Assembly (NCBI GenBank): GCA_911728455.2
Contig: OU452222.1
Span: 9,694,108-9,758,107 of the forward strand
Direction of reading: 5' to 3'
DNA: 64,000 nucleotides
Source of the DNA: Marthasterias glacialis
Taxonomy: Eukaryota > Echinodermata > Asteroidea > Forcipulatida > Asteriidae
Part shown: piece by piece, positions 1-14,560 of the stretch
How the letters are laid out: every line of letters starts with the position of its first letter
Numbering within the stretch: position 1 is the stretch's first letter
The notes under the pieces: model-generated
The model's input: the letters and a program-made list of their open reading frames with translations, nothing else
What the model was told of the DNA's origin: nothing
Databases searched by the model: none
Position numbers and translations under genes: made by a program

Positions 1-1
1 T

Positions 2-4625
<4,624 letters not shown>

Positions 4626-4733
4626 GAAGGCCCTGGTAGTAAATCTTAAACCACAGTATGTAAACCCAGTCAGCCCCAACAGAAGAAGTTACCTGGTAAT
4701 CTGCACACGCCCAATCTGAGCGCTATTTCATAT

Positions 4734-5150
4734 AGATGGTAAGCACAAAAGTATGCTTAGCACGGAAATATCCTTTTTGCAAAAAATAAGCGGGGCACCA
4801 GCTATTACGCTGTTAGTTAAATGGCTTTTTGGTTGGTAAAACCAGTTCGTGCTTGGAAAGGTTTTATTTTAGACTTGACCCAAGTTGGACTTTCATTGAG
4901 TCTTTGTTCATCCAAATATCCATTGCATGCACTCCACATAATGCAACTTTATTTCAGCACTTTGTTATGCGCCTTTTCAGGAATGTGCCAATCAACTCTG
5001 CTTGCAAACACCAACTCACTGGAAATTAATTGACATTAGAGGGCGCTTATTACAAAAAGCTCATACATTACTGACTCAATCAGCGCGACACCCAATTTCA
5101 ACCAAGTCTACATTTTTCCGTGCTTTGGTTTATATTTTTGCTTACCAGCT
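4734..5150. mobile_element. MITE-like element with ~35-bp terminal inverted repeats
   Basis: The left end (4736-4770; GGTAAGCACAAAA then GCACGGAAATA) and right end (5113-5148; TTTTTCCGTGC then TTTTTGCTTACC) are imperfect inverted repeats, giving an element of about 415 bp with no coding capacity. It begins ~110 bp after the aminotransferase stop codon, so it probably sits within the 3' UTR. A target-site duplication is not clear and the superfamily cannot be named. Confidence 0.6.
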
Positions 5151-5954
5151 ACACAAACTCACAAAATCAAAATGATTATTATTCTTTGATCTACATTTTT
5201 TGAGGTTGTAGTGTCAACGGTCAAGAAAGAGTACTTGAAAAGTTCTGTAATTTGGTGATGTGTGTATGAACAAATTTGTATCTCTCCAGATAGACAATGC
5301 CTTTCTGTGTAATCCTCGTCCCACTCCCAGTGAACAAATCTTCCTTAAAATTTGGAACAAGAAATGGATTTTATCACAAATGTTAGATAATTACCACAGT
5401 GAATGTGGAAAACACCATGATCTACACTGTGATTTTTCTGCTTGTTTGGCTCTATGAGCTTAAGAGTTAAAAACAAATACTGCCCCATGGCACTATAGCT
5501 ATGGTGTAACCCACCAAAATAATGCTGAGTAGTATCATAATGTACATGTAGTTCCATTTTCTAAAATGAGAGAATGAAATCTTTAGTATACCACCCTTTC
5601 AATGTACTTCCCAGTACTCGATCTCAATAGACACAGTTTGATTGTATAGACCCTTTGCTCACATGTTATGCAGCCACCCTAACTAACTTTGTCAGCCCTG
5701 TCCTGCCCCAAGCCTCCTCCCCTTTCATGGGGTAGTAGATAGTGATGAAATTATATGCATGGGGTCTGTGTACATTATAGAAAAAGAACCTGGAGAATGT
5801 TGATGAGCTTTACCCCACTACGTTTCTGCTGTGGGCGTGGCGTATCGATGCCACGTGACATGCGTATACGGCAGAATGGTGATGCACATTTAGCATTTTC
5901 TATGTTTTGTATTCATTGATCTACAGTATGATGTCATATCTTTAGTGTAAGCTG

Positions 5955-6083
5955 GGGTGGATTTTACAAAACTAGTCCTAAGTTAGGACTAAGTCCTAAC
6001 TTATGATTCATCCTATAAGTTAGGACTAGTTACTTATCCTAACTCGAGATAAGACTAGTCCCAGCAGATTGTGAAATCCACCC
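5955..6083. mobile_element. short MITE with GGGTGGATTT termini
   Basis: A ~129-bp element bounded by GGGTGGATTTTACAAA and its inverted partner TTGTGAAATCCACCC. Inside are several inverted copies of AGTTAGGACT and ACTAGTC, so the whole element can fold on itself. No coding capacity. Family not identified. Confidence 0.65.
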
Positions 6084-8675
6084 ATGGTATCATTTTTGTC
6101 ATTCCTATGTAAAAAAGACGGCGTAATAAAATAGCCCTGTGTTACCATAAAGTAGTCTCAAAACTGAGTCACATGGATAATGACTCGCTCTGCATTCTCC
6201 AACTTCCATTTCTATAATTTCTATATGCAGACTATGAAATACATGTCGGTGTGTATAGAAGCCATCCACCCAAGTTTTAGAATTATAAAAAGAGCCATTT
6301 GAGTGAAAATGTATTCATATTGGGTTTTTCATTTGTTAAAACAGGAAAAGCACATGGCTTTCTAAAGACCTCAACTATTCTTGTAGGAATTATTGAACTT
6401 ATGCTGTTTGGTTTAAAAAAAAATCAGCAAGGATCAATTTGGTGTTGAAACACATCTTGAGAATCGATAAGATCAGAGCCTAACTTTAAAGATCTGTTAA
6501 GCAGAAAATAAAACTTGAATAGCAAACTTAACTGTTTATTAAAAAATGAAGACCAGTCACACTGTAAACACACTATGGTACTATGGTGCATGTATTTTTG
6601 GTCGGTATTTGTTTTTGCTAAGTAGAGTGTTCTGAGCTTAGCAAATTTGTGAGCTCAGCTCAACAGCAACCAATTTCATGACTCTGCTTATCACAGATCA
6701 CTGCGCTTACAGTCTCCATTCTCCGCTTACAGGGTGTGTGCAAAATTTCTGTGCTAGCTGTGTAAGCGAAGAATGTACACACGCAAGCAAAAATTCTGTG
6801 CTAATCTGTGAAATATGCTTTCATTAAGCGAGGATTTTTATGCTTACGTAAGTGCTTATTGTTTGCTTACAGTAAGCAGAGGCATGAAAGTGGGCCCAGC
6901 TCTGTGAAATTACCCCCTTTTTTATAATTGAAGGATTCCAGAGAAAAGTGGGCGTTTTCTTTTCAAAATGTGGAATTGAGTCTGGTGTGGGCTAATATTT
7001 TTCATCCAGGGGCTTCTACCATACCATCCTTTATAAGTAATTTTAACAAATTGTTTTTGAATCAAAAAGGTCAGTATGTTTTATTGTATATATGTATGGT
7101 TTTCTCTTGTTTATTTTTATCTTATTGAGTACTGAATGATAAGTAACATCCTGAAATGAAATGGCCACATCCTGCCTTTGTCTAAAATACAATTGATCAG
7201 TAGTGGTTTTTAAACATCTGTCTCTGGAATCAATGGTTTAAGCTTTGAGATCAGAACCACCTTGCTCCCTATCAAAGCCTCCGAAAATTTCAGCAAATAT
7301 TTAGACACAAATAAATATTGTGTGTCTCGTAAACATCTCTATTGTCCAATCAAAAATGATCAGCAACAAGACCTGTTGTCCAGTGGTTACAGCTAATGGG
7401 GACACGTGGCATTTAGGCCTTGAAGGGGGAATCTGATACTACGGGAAGTGATTTCAGTCCAAAATTAATACAAATTCAGTACAACCTTGATCAAAAACTT
7501 ATTGATGTTAAAAAAGTTCCTAGAAATGTACCTCAAGACCCTTTGATGTGACATGTATTTTGAAGTTTCCCTCCTCTTTTTAAAGATTTGAAGTCCTGTG
7601 GTTTGTACAAACATGGACTTGGATTAAATTGTATAAACTGGAACCATGTCATTTGGAAGCAATAGTAAATAGTTTATAATTCCGGGTGCTAAATAGTCTA
7701 ACTAGTGAAGCTGCCCCTGCAGACTATTGAGCTGCAGCGTATGTAATATTTCAGTAAACACTGATGAATATTTATTTTATGTTTAAACAAATTGCTTATA
7801 ATTGATGAATTGTGAGAAAATGAACTCATGCACAAACTATTATCAGGAGCTGTCACGTTACTGTGTAAATGGTAAAAAATGAAATGAGCCAGACCTTCAA
7901 TGGTTTAAAAAAAGTTGACATACTTCATTAAAACTGATTATTTAAACAAATTTATGTACTGAATGTATTCAGTAAAGTGATGACTTTAAATGAATGTTGT
8001 CTGCAAAATACCTTAATTTACAATTCAATCTGTTTACTGCCTTTTATTTTAATTATGTTGTTTTTATCCCTATGTCATATTTTCCTCACGGTTTACTTAC
8101 AAATGAAATACAGTAATAGCAGTACATAAACATACCTTTTAACTTAATTTCTTGCAGTGTTTTTAAGAATGGAGTATTTTTAAACCAATGCACTGATAAA
8201 GTTTTATTTAAAAGCCGAAATGTTTATGATCAGGTTAATTTGGATGTAATATAATATAACATGAATGGTTTATTTTATTTACAGATCGTCTAAGTGACGT
8301 ATAAATAAAACAGGTCATGATCTAAAGAATAAGTTGTTTTCTCCGGATATTCAATTCATTACTATTTATTTATAGATAACTTAAGTTTTTCAATACTAAT
8401 AAATTAGGCATGTAAATCGAGCAACTGAGACTAACTTTTTGACATTAGTGCACATGGGTGTGGAGTGCTCTTGTATTGGCATGGTTTTATTTATAATTCT
8501 TGGTAAATATAATTACTGTGCAGAAAAAGAACTTGACAATTTATTTTTCCTAATGCACAGTTAATAAAGCATTTTTGGCGACAGAATTGTGAAGGGGTGG
8601 GGGTGCGGAATTTAAACATTTTCAATATGGTTTACGTGAACTTTTGATGCCTGATCCATTTTACAACTAATTCTA

Positions 8676-8717
8676 ATTAGCATATACCTGGCAGAAGTCT
8701 GCCAGGTATGTGCTAAT
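8676..8717. repeat. 42-bp near-perfect palindrome
   Basis: Two 20-nt arms (8676-8695 and 8698-8717) built around ACCTGGCAGA / TCTGCCAGGT, separated by 2 nt and differing at one position. It could form a cruciform or a short RNA hairpin. It lies just upstream of a CpG-rich stretch at 8800-8880. Confidence 0.75.
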
Positions 8718-9220
8718 TTTCATTACCCTCTACCGGTCCCTATACTCAGTCAGAATGACAACGATGTAGGGACTGGGAACCTGTCTAACGCCTTGTGAAT
8801 CCTCCATGCTGATTGGTACATGCGTGCTGACGCGCTATTTTCGTTGGCGCGCGCGTGCGGCAGCCATGTTGTGGTGGTGAAAAACACTAAAAATCAACCG
8901 CGCACTGTACTCGGATTAGTGTAAGTGGGAATGTGTTTGGATTCGGGTTCACGAGAAACCACAAAATAACCCCAAACCTAAATAAAAAAATGTTTTAAAA
9001 ATTGGAAAATAAATATGAATTTTTTTTCAATGACAAGGAATTATCTATTATGTGTAATTAATGGTTTGAATACCATTAATATATTGACAGATTTATGGTA
9101 ACAGTGTGGAAAATAATAGGCCTAATCATGTTAGAAAAACGATGAATAATATTGATCCATAATGTCTGAAAAACTTGCTTTTCCTTGATAAATTGTTATA
9201 AAAATAAGTAAAGGTTAGTG
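8718..9220. other. no gene; local CpG-rich patch
   Basis: Mostly AT-rich unique-looking DNA. A patch at about 8800-8880 is rich in CpG (runs of GCGCGCGCG) and contains AGCCATGTTG, which resembles a TATA-less promoter, but no exon with coding potential follows. Nothing else is recognised. Confidence 0.3.
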
Positions 9221-9224
9221 TGAA

Positions 9225-10000
9225 TACAAAGGCATTGCCATTGTTACCAGTGACCTTTTTGATGTTTTGGGCGAACTTGCAATATAAAAACCTTTAAAAA
9301 TAGTAATAGTAAATTGATCAACTTTTAATATCTCCTTACCCATGTTCAAAACCAGTGTTCCCTACTTCTCGGTTGCACGTAAGATGTGTTAATTATAGGG
9401 TAGGTGGTATTGATCAACTTCTAAATTCTCAATACCTTCAGGCAAAAATCTTTGTCGCATCATCTTAAGTGTCTTCCATTCTCTTCAAGGGCTATAATTC
9501 GTTTCTTAAAACAACGTCGCACATCCCGCTAGTTAAACACTGATTTATTAATTAAAACAGTACACCCCATGCATTTGCAAGTAACTGTCGCTAATTATCC
9601 CTTTCAAAATAGATAGTCTCATCCCATGATACTTTAGTCCGTTTTATTGCCAAATATGGCAGTGAGTTTAGCCAACAAGAAGGTTAGGGCTTTGTTATGC
9701 AAATAAGAAAACAGGGTGGCGTGACCGCCACGAGGCGGTGCGAGGGTGTGTGCCGGTGCGTTCCGCCCATGCCGTGCTTTACTTCGAAGGAAAAATGGAA
9801 GATTTTCTGAAGTCTCCATGGCGTCTCCTCCAAGAAATTCGAGTTCTCACCGCAGTTCCGAGGGTAAACTACTCCGAAAGTGCAATGGTGAGTGAGGAAT
9901 GTTTTTGTCCCAAGAACTGTAGTGTTAAAAGTGTTTTCCATTCACATAATTTGAAGATATTTGGGGGAGTTTTCGGCACACGGCGCCAAGTTTAAAATCC
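9225..10000 (+). repeat. dispersed repeat, copy 1 (inverted partner at 46915-47690)
   Basis: About 770 bp here matches the reverse complement of 46915-47690 across its length with scattered substitutions and small indels. Shared landmarks, in order: TTGATCAACTTTTAAT, AAATTCTCAATACCTT, CCATTCTCTTCAAGGG, ATTTGCATAACAAAG (on the minus strand here) and TTTTCGGCACACGGCGCC near the end. Both copies contain short open frames (here 85 aa at 9738-9995) that are not alike enough in frame to suggest a gene. The GC-rich core near 9720-9780 and the octamer-like ATTTGCAT suggest promoter-like content, but that is inference. Type of element unknown. Confidence 0.75.
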
Positions 10001-11050
10001 ACATGTGTTGACTTCCTTTTATTCCCAGACGCCATATTGAAAATTGCCGGGTAAGAATTTTTTCAAAGCTTGTCTCAATTTCCCGAGAGGTGATATGTAT
10101 AACTGAAATACTTTAGAGGCAGGAACAATATGAAAAGGACAAAATGGCGTAATTATTGTTGTATGAATGTTAGTTCTACTTCCCCTTTTTCAAATTCCCG
10201 TGGAGGAACTTGGTCGGTGGTAAAAATAATTTGTTTTTATATAAGTTATAACAGTAGGCCTATATAACGATAATGTCAAAATCTCAAAAAGGAGTACAGC
10301 GCCCCAGTTACTGGGGAGTGGGTCTAGTTTCATAGTTATGTTTGTTCAGTGGTGGGGGCGGTGGGCAAAGGGAGGGCAGGGATATTTGAATAATATTAGC
10401 GAAGTTCACAATCACAGTGTCTTAAGGGCTGACGGGGGGGGGGGGGGGGGGTGAGCAGGTGGGCAAGTGCCAAGAGGTTGCGCTTGGGGGAGGGGCCTTG
10501 GCTGTGGCACTGACTTTTAAAACAATAAAATGCAAGCGGACATCACGCAGACTGAACTCTCCAGGCCCCCCCCACCCCCACCCCCGCGCTACACATTATT
10601 GAATGCGCCATGACTAGAAAAATCGTCCAAGAGTAGGATATAAACATTTATAACACCTCTTCCTTTGATTCTATATGTTGATTGGCCGAACGTGCGTCAC
10701 ATGGTGTTGTGTATTTTTTACTATTGCAACGCACACTGACCAAAAGAACTATTAAACGGTACTATCCATCGATAGCCTAGCAATCGATGTACTATCGATT
10801 GGATACCCTTGCACCCTGACTGCATTGACTTCAAGCGTTGATTTAAATTAGCTGTGTGACAACCTCAAACCCGGTGAAACGATCAAATAATACGTGCATT
10901 TGAAATACGAAACGAGAACGAAGGCAATAATATTAGTCTGGTACCCCTCTTTCTTTTTGTCATGATTTCCTGTCGGATTTTATACAGTTGTTTGAAGATT
11001 GATCACTACATACACACAGTTGTTTAACGAATATTACAACAAAAATGGAT
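10001..11050. other. non-coding stretch with G and C homopolymer runs
   Basis: No gene seen. An 18-nt G run lies at about 10434-10451 and C-rich runs near 10567-10584. The words ATAATGTCAAAATCTC and GGAGTACAG at about 10270-10300 recur at 22866-22895, so a short dispersed repeat is present. CAAAATGGCG at about 10139 matches the YY1-type consensus but has no exon beside it. Confidence 0.4.
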
Positions 11051-11054
11051 GGGG

Positions 11055-11240
11055 TGTTATAAAACAAATATTGACTGCTTTATCTCATGGCAGAGTAAAA
11101 CTAGTCACTCTCGGTGATCCCTGGAGCCGCCTATCTTCCCTCGGCTCCGCCTTGGGAAGATAGGCCACTCCGGGGATCATTTAAAGTGACTAGTTTTACT
11201 ACGCCAATCGAAACAGTCAATATTTGTATACCACAACATT
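11055..11240. mobile_element. foldback element
   Basis: Outer inverted repeats ACAAATATTGACTG (about 11066) and CAGTCAATATTTGT (about 11212), then inner ones GTAAAACTAGTCAC / GTGACTAGTTTTAC and TATCTTCC / GGAAGATA, surround a short loop reading CTCGGCTCCGCC. The whole element, about 185 bp, is therefore one long imperfect hairpin with no coding capacity. A similar loop word is found in another foldback at 41213-41325, which suggests a family. Confidence 0.75.
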
Positions 11241-12870
11241 AATCCTTAAATTTGGCTGGTTTTGAAAAAACACAACGGTCACATGATGTTCATGTGACTT
11301 ATCCGCTTCAAAAATTTGAAACCGATAACCCACCTAATCATTCAGCTAGTTGTTTTTCCATCCATTTAAAAATCCTATTACAGGACCAAATTAAACTCTA
11401 ATTGTTTGCAAATAAATAACAAAAGTGGACATTTATTCAAATTTTGGATCTAAGTTATTATCCTGGTGAAACCTGTTTCCCATCAAATAACTGTAAAATT
11501 GTTTGGAAACAGAAACAAAATTAAATTTTTTAAAACCATCTGACCCACCTTTTAACAAGACATTTTTGGTTCATAATCTATTGAAATCCCGGCAAGTTGC
11601 AGTCTTACATTCCAAAAAATTGTTAACCATTTACAGCAGAACTGTAATTATTCGCGATGTACAAGCAGCGTCACCCGTTTCCAATCAGTTCATGAAGCGG
11701 CAGTTTCATATCAACTTCTGATACAAGTATGACATGCAAAATGTTTTTAAAAAAATGTAAAGGTATAGACCGATTGCACGACAATGTTGACATGTCGTCA
11801 CGTGACCCCCTATTGGGTATAACGCCGTACAGCTGATGGCAAAATACGTGTAAAGAGATAGGCCGTGACACAGAGTGAGTTCGAAAACAGTCGATTTTAC
11901 TTTTGTTAAGTGATAAAATAGTTAATCAGCCCCTTTATTCAAAGTAGTATGTTGTGGCATTAATTTAAATCACATCTCTGTTTCATAATTTAACAGGATT
12001 CTACGAAAAAGAGGTTTTTTTTAGCCATGCACTACCGGCGCCGGACGATTATGTAGCCACCCTTCTGTTATTTTGTTTGTAATGTTGGCCTAAATCACTG
12101 TAAAAAAGGATAAACAACGTTGGAAAAGTGAGCATTAATACCTAGCCTTGCAGAATTTCAAATAGGCAAAGGAATCACACAGTTTTGGAAAGCAATTCCT
12201 TTGGAGGATTTCAGCTTCAAAACTTATCTTTCACAGATTTCGAGCAAGAAAAGCCTCGATCGAATAAACTAAATGCATTAATCATCGTGTACCGTACCAC
12301 CCTTTCCTATGGAGGATGTCGTGTGTGTTTACATTTATACCCAAAAGTGGTCAAGTGACGCGGGTCGTGCAATTCATCTATTGTCCACATTGTCACTGGT
12401 GGTTAGTGAGGTGAATTAGTACATTATAAAGTAATAATTAATTAATTTTAAATTTATTAAATTTTACATAATTTTTATATTAGTTATATTTGTGTATTTT
12501 TTTCCCTGTATTATCCTTTCCTCTGCTTCTCTTCACCATATCCAGTTAAGAAAAACTTTATTTTTTTGCAACATTGGCATGCCATGCAACCCCACTTAAA
12601 GACATCACATGATTTATCTTTCTACCAAAGGAGAATGAAAGTTGATGATTTACAAGATGAATCTCCCATCTGGATGGTTTTTTTGGCCATGGATTATATT
12701 TGTTTAACACACTTGATTATTAGTAAAAATAAAATAGTGCATAGTGCATTATTTACACTTTTGGATGTCACTATAGCGAAAGAAAACTTAATTTTCAACA
12801 TGTTGAAGCCTGATGATAGTACAGAATGTGGATTTCAGAATAAAGGTACAAGTCTCTGTGGATCTTGCTC
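11241..12870. other. no gene recognised
   Basis: AT-rich sequence with short chance open frames only. A 167-codon open frame (12566-13069, +) is the longest; its last third is made of the MITE at 12875-13081 and its first part has no recognisable motif, so it is not called as a gene. Confidence 0.4.
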
Positions 12871-12874
12871 CTTG

Positions 12875-13081
12875 CAGGCCTCGATCTTAAGAAAAATGGG
12901 GGCAGGCCTCAATCGTAAGAAAAATGGGGGCAGGCCTTTGTTGGCCAAATCAGAGAAATTGTACAAGGGCATGTTGGCCAAGTTGGTAGTGACAGTGCAT
13001 TTTTTTCTGAAGGGCATGCTGGCCAACTCGACAAGGCATGAGGCCAATGACCTCGGTGGCTTCGGTTAAGATCAAGGCCTG
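12875..13081 (-). mobile_element. CAG(G/A)CCTTGATC-type MITE, copy A
   Basis: A ~207-bp element with ends CAGGCCTCGATC and GATCAAGGCCTG, an inverted pair. It is homologous in opposite orientation to 13968-14136: both contain TTGGCCAAATCAGAG-like, ACTACCAAC-like and AAGGGCATGCTGGCCA-like blocks. A 32-bp segment with AAGAAAAATGGGGGCAGGCC is duplicated in tandem at its left side. No clean target duplication is seen. Confidence 0.75.
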
Positions 13082-13690
13082 CTCTTGTCAGGTAAAACGT
13101 GAAATAAAAATTGATGATCGAAAATAGGTGTCAATCAGAAATGGATGGCGGCACGACAATAATAATGGAAGTTGCTATGCTCGTGGGGCTATGGCTAGTG
13201 AACAGCCCATTACGTTGGTTCCGGGACTTCGTGTATTGCCGGCCTCAAGAATTTGTATTTGGAATTTGTGTTCTGGTTGGCATTTGCAATCATTCCCTTC
13301 ACATTATGCACACTTTCAAGAACCAGGCTATGAGCTTTGAAATTTAACAATACCGTATGTGAGCACCAGCTACCTTAATTTGATACATTGTCTGCATGTT
13401 CACACATACGCCCGGTATACGCATGGTATATGCAGGTGCACATGGCAGCAACATCTGTTGCTAAACTAAAACAAAAATATGCACAAAGAAAACAGTCCAT
13501 TTGATTGTTCCCAGAACAACATGCACAGTGCATACAAAACTTTTACACATCAATATGCTTGTTTAGGGGCCGTTTATTTGCTAGCTCACAAAGCTGGCCT
13601 ATATTATATCACATGTTAATACACCCCCATGAGTGCATTTTTAACATAATAGATGACAACTAATTCATTTCAGTTTTGCTGTCATTAAAT
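13082..13690. other. spacer between the two MITE copies
   Basis: No credible gene. A 78-codon open frame (13111-13347, +) has no recognisable motif. It may be the diverged upstream part of the retroelement that follows, but I see no conserved block to support this. Confidence 0.3.
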
Positions 13691-13699
13691 TTGAACACT

Positions 13700-14310
13700 C
13701 ACATGGAATTGCTTTTTAGATTTTTAATATTGATTTTTCCTTTTGAAAGATTGCTTCCATCTGACTGGAAAAATAGTAACGTTACACGTCTGAAAACGTC
13801 TAAAAACTATAGACCACTGTTCCACTACAGCATTTGTTGTAAGGTGTTGGAACACGTAGTAAACAGCCAGAGTATGAACCATCTCAATTCCCATGACATT
13901 CTGTCCGACAACCAACATGGATTCAGAAAGAACCGGTCTTGTGACACTCGACTTGTCATTACACTCCCAGGCCTTGATCATAACCGAGGCCATTGGCCTC
14001 ATGCCCAGTCATGTTGGCCAGCATGCCCTTCAGAAAAATTGCAGTGTCACTACCAACTTGGCCAGCATGCCCTTGTACAATTTCTCTGATTTGGCCAGCA
14101 AAGGTCTGCCCCCGTTTTTCTTAAGATCAAGGTCTGCACTCCACGATCTCACCAAAGCAGTCGACAAAAAGAAGAGCTTCTGTCTTCCTCGATTTTACAA
14201 AAGCATTTGACTCCATTCCACAGCACCGACTTATTAAAAAACTGAAACATTATGGTATCAGTGATCAGCTTATCATCTGGATCTCTTTCTTCTTAACCCT
14301 AACTGTCCCA
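13700..14310 (+). pseudogene. non-LTR retrotransposon reverse transcriptase remnant, interrupted
   Basis: The 13740-13967 frame carries hallmarks of a LINE-type (Jockey/CR1-like) reverse transcriptase: a W-K-x-S-x-V-T block, NYRP, CKVLEHVV, a short linker, then DNQHGFRKNRSCDT. The 14137-14300 part continues with HDLTKAVD and then, after a one-base frame change, LDFTKAFD (one catalytic Asp region), HRLIKKLKHYGI and a Trp-Ile-x-x-Phe-Leu block. A 169-bp MITE at 13968-14136 splits the frame, and the catalytic FADD region downstream is absent. It is therefore dead: inserted into, frameshifted and truncated. Clade assignment is tentative. Confidence 0.85.
13968..14136 (+). mobile_element. CAG(G/A)CCTTGATC-type MITE, copy B, inside the RT remnant
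   Basis: A 169-bp insert with 12-bp ends CAGGCCTTGATC and GATCAAGGTCTG (11/12 inverted match). CACTCC is duplicated on each side (13962-13967 and 14137-14142). Removing the insert and one copy restores a continuous reverse transcriptase reading (…ITL|HDL…), which fixes the borders. The CAG-type ends suggest a hAT-related element, but hAT normally duplicates 8 bp and only 6 match exactly here. Confidence 0.85.
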
Positions 14311-14329
14311 AGTCCATCAAAATCAATCG

Positions 14330-14560
14330 GCTGAATATGCTTGATTCTGATTGATTCAGTACACTACCAGATGGAAATAGTGGTTGATTTTGATTGAGTT
14401 GGTCTTTCAGCAATTTAAAACCACTGGTTAGTTTCTGTAGAGTTGGTCGAATTGGAAGCCTACTGTACCAAACCAGTCAAAATACTCCAAATTCTGGTTG
14501 ATTCAGTACTTCAGCATTGGTTGATTATGATTGATTCAGTACTGTTGCATACCTACTGTC
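14330..14560 (+). repeat. loose direct repeats of GGTTGATTNTGATTGATTCAG
   Basis: The words GATTCAGTAC and TGATTTTGATTGA / TTATGATTGATTCAG recur four or more times with irregular spacing just before the 1.1-kb array. It is an imperfect minisatellite-like patch with no coding content. Confidence 0.5.

Larger units (their letters stand above)
4626..8600. other. 3' UTR / downstream region of the aminotransferase gene
   Basis: No credible coding sequence follows the stop codon. The stretch is AT-rich and holds two MITE-like elements (described separately) and a region near 6600-6900 with recurring 'cttag', 'gcttac' and 'aagcag' words that looks like an older dispersed repeat. AATAAA-type polyadenylation hexamers occur near 6125, 6506 and 8304, and which one is used cannot be decided from sequence alone. 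Remaining parts show nothing recognisable. Confidence 0.5.

Noticed and set aside
12566-13069. 167-codon plus-strand open frame
   Set aside because: Its last third is MITE sequence read through and its first part shows no motif or splice context, so it is not called as a gene.
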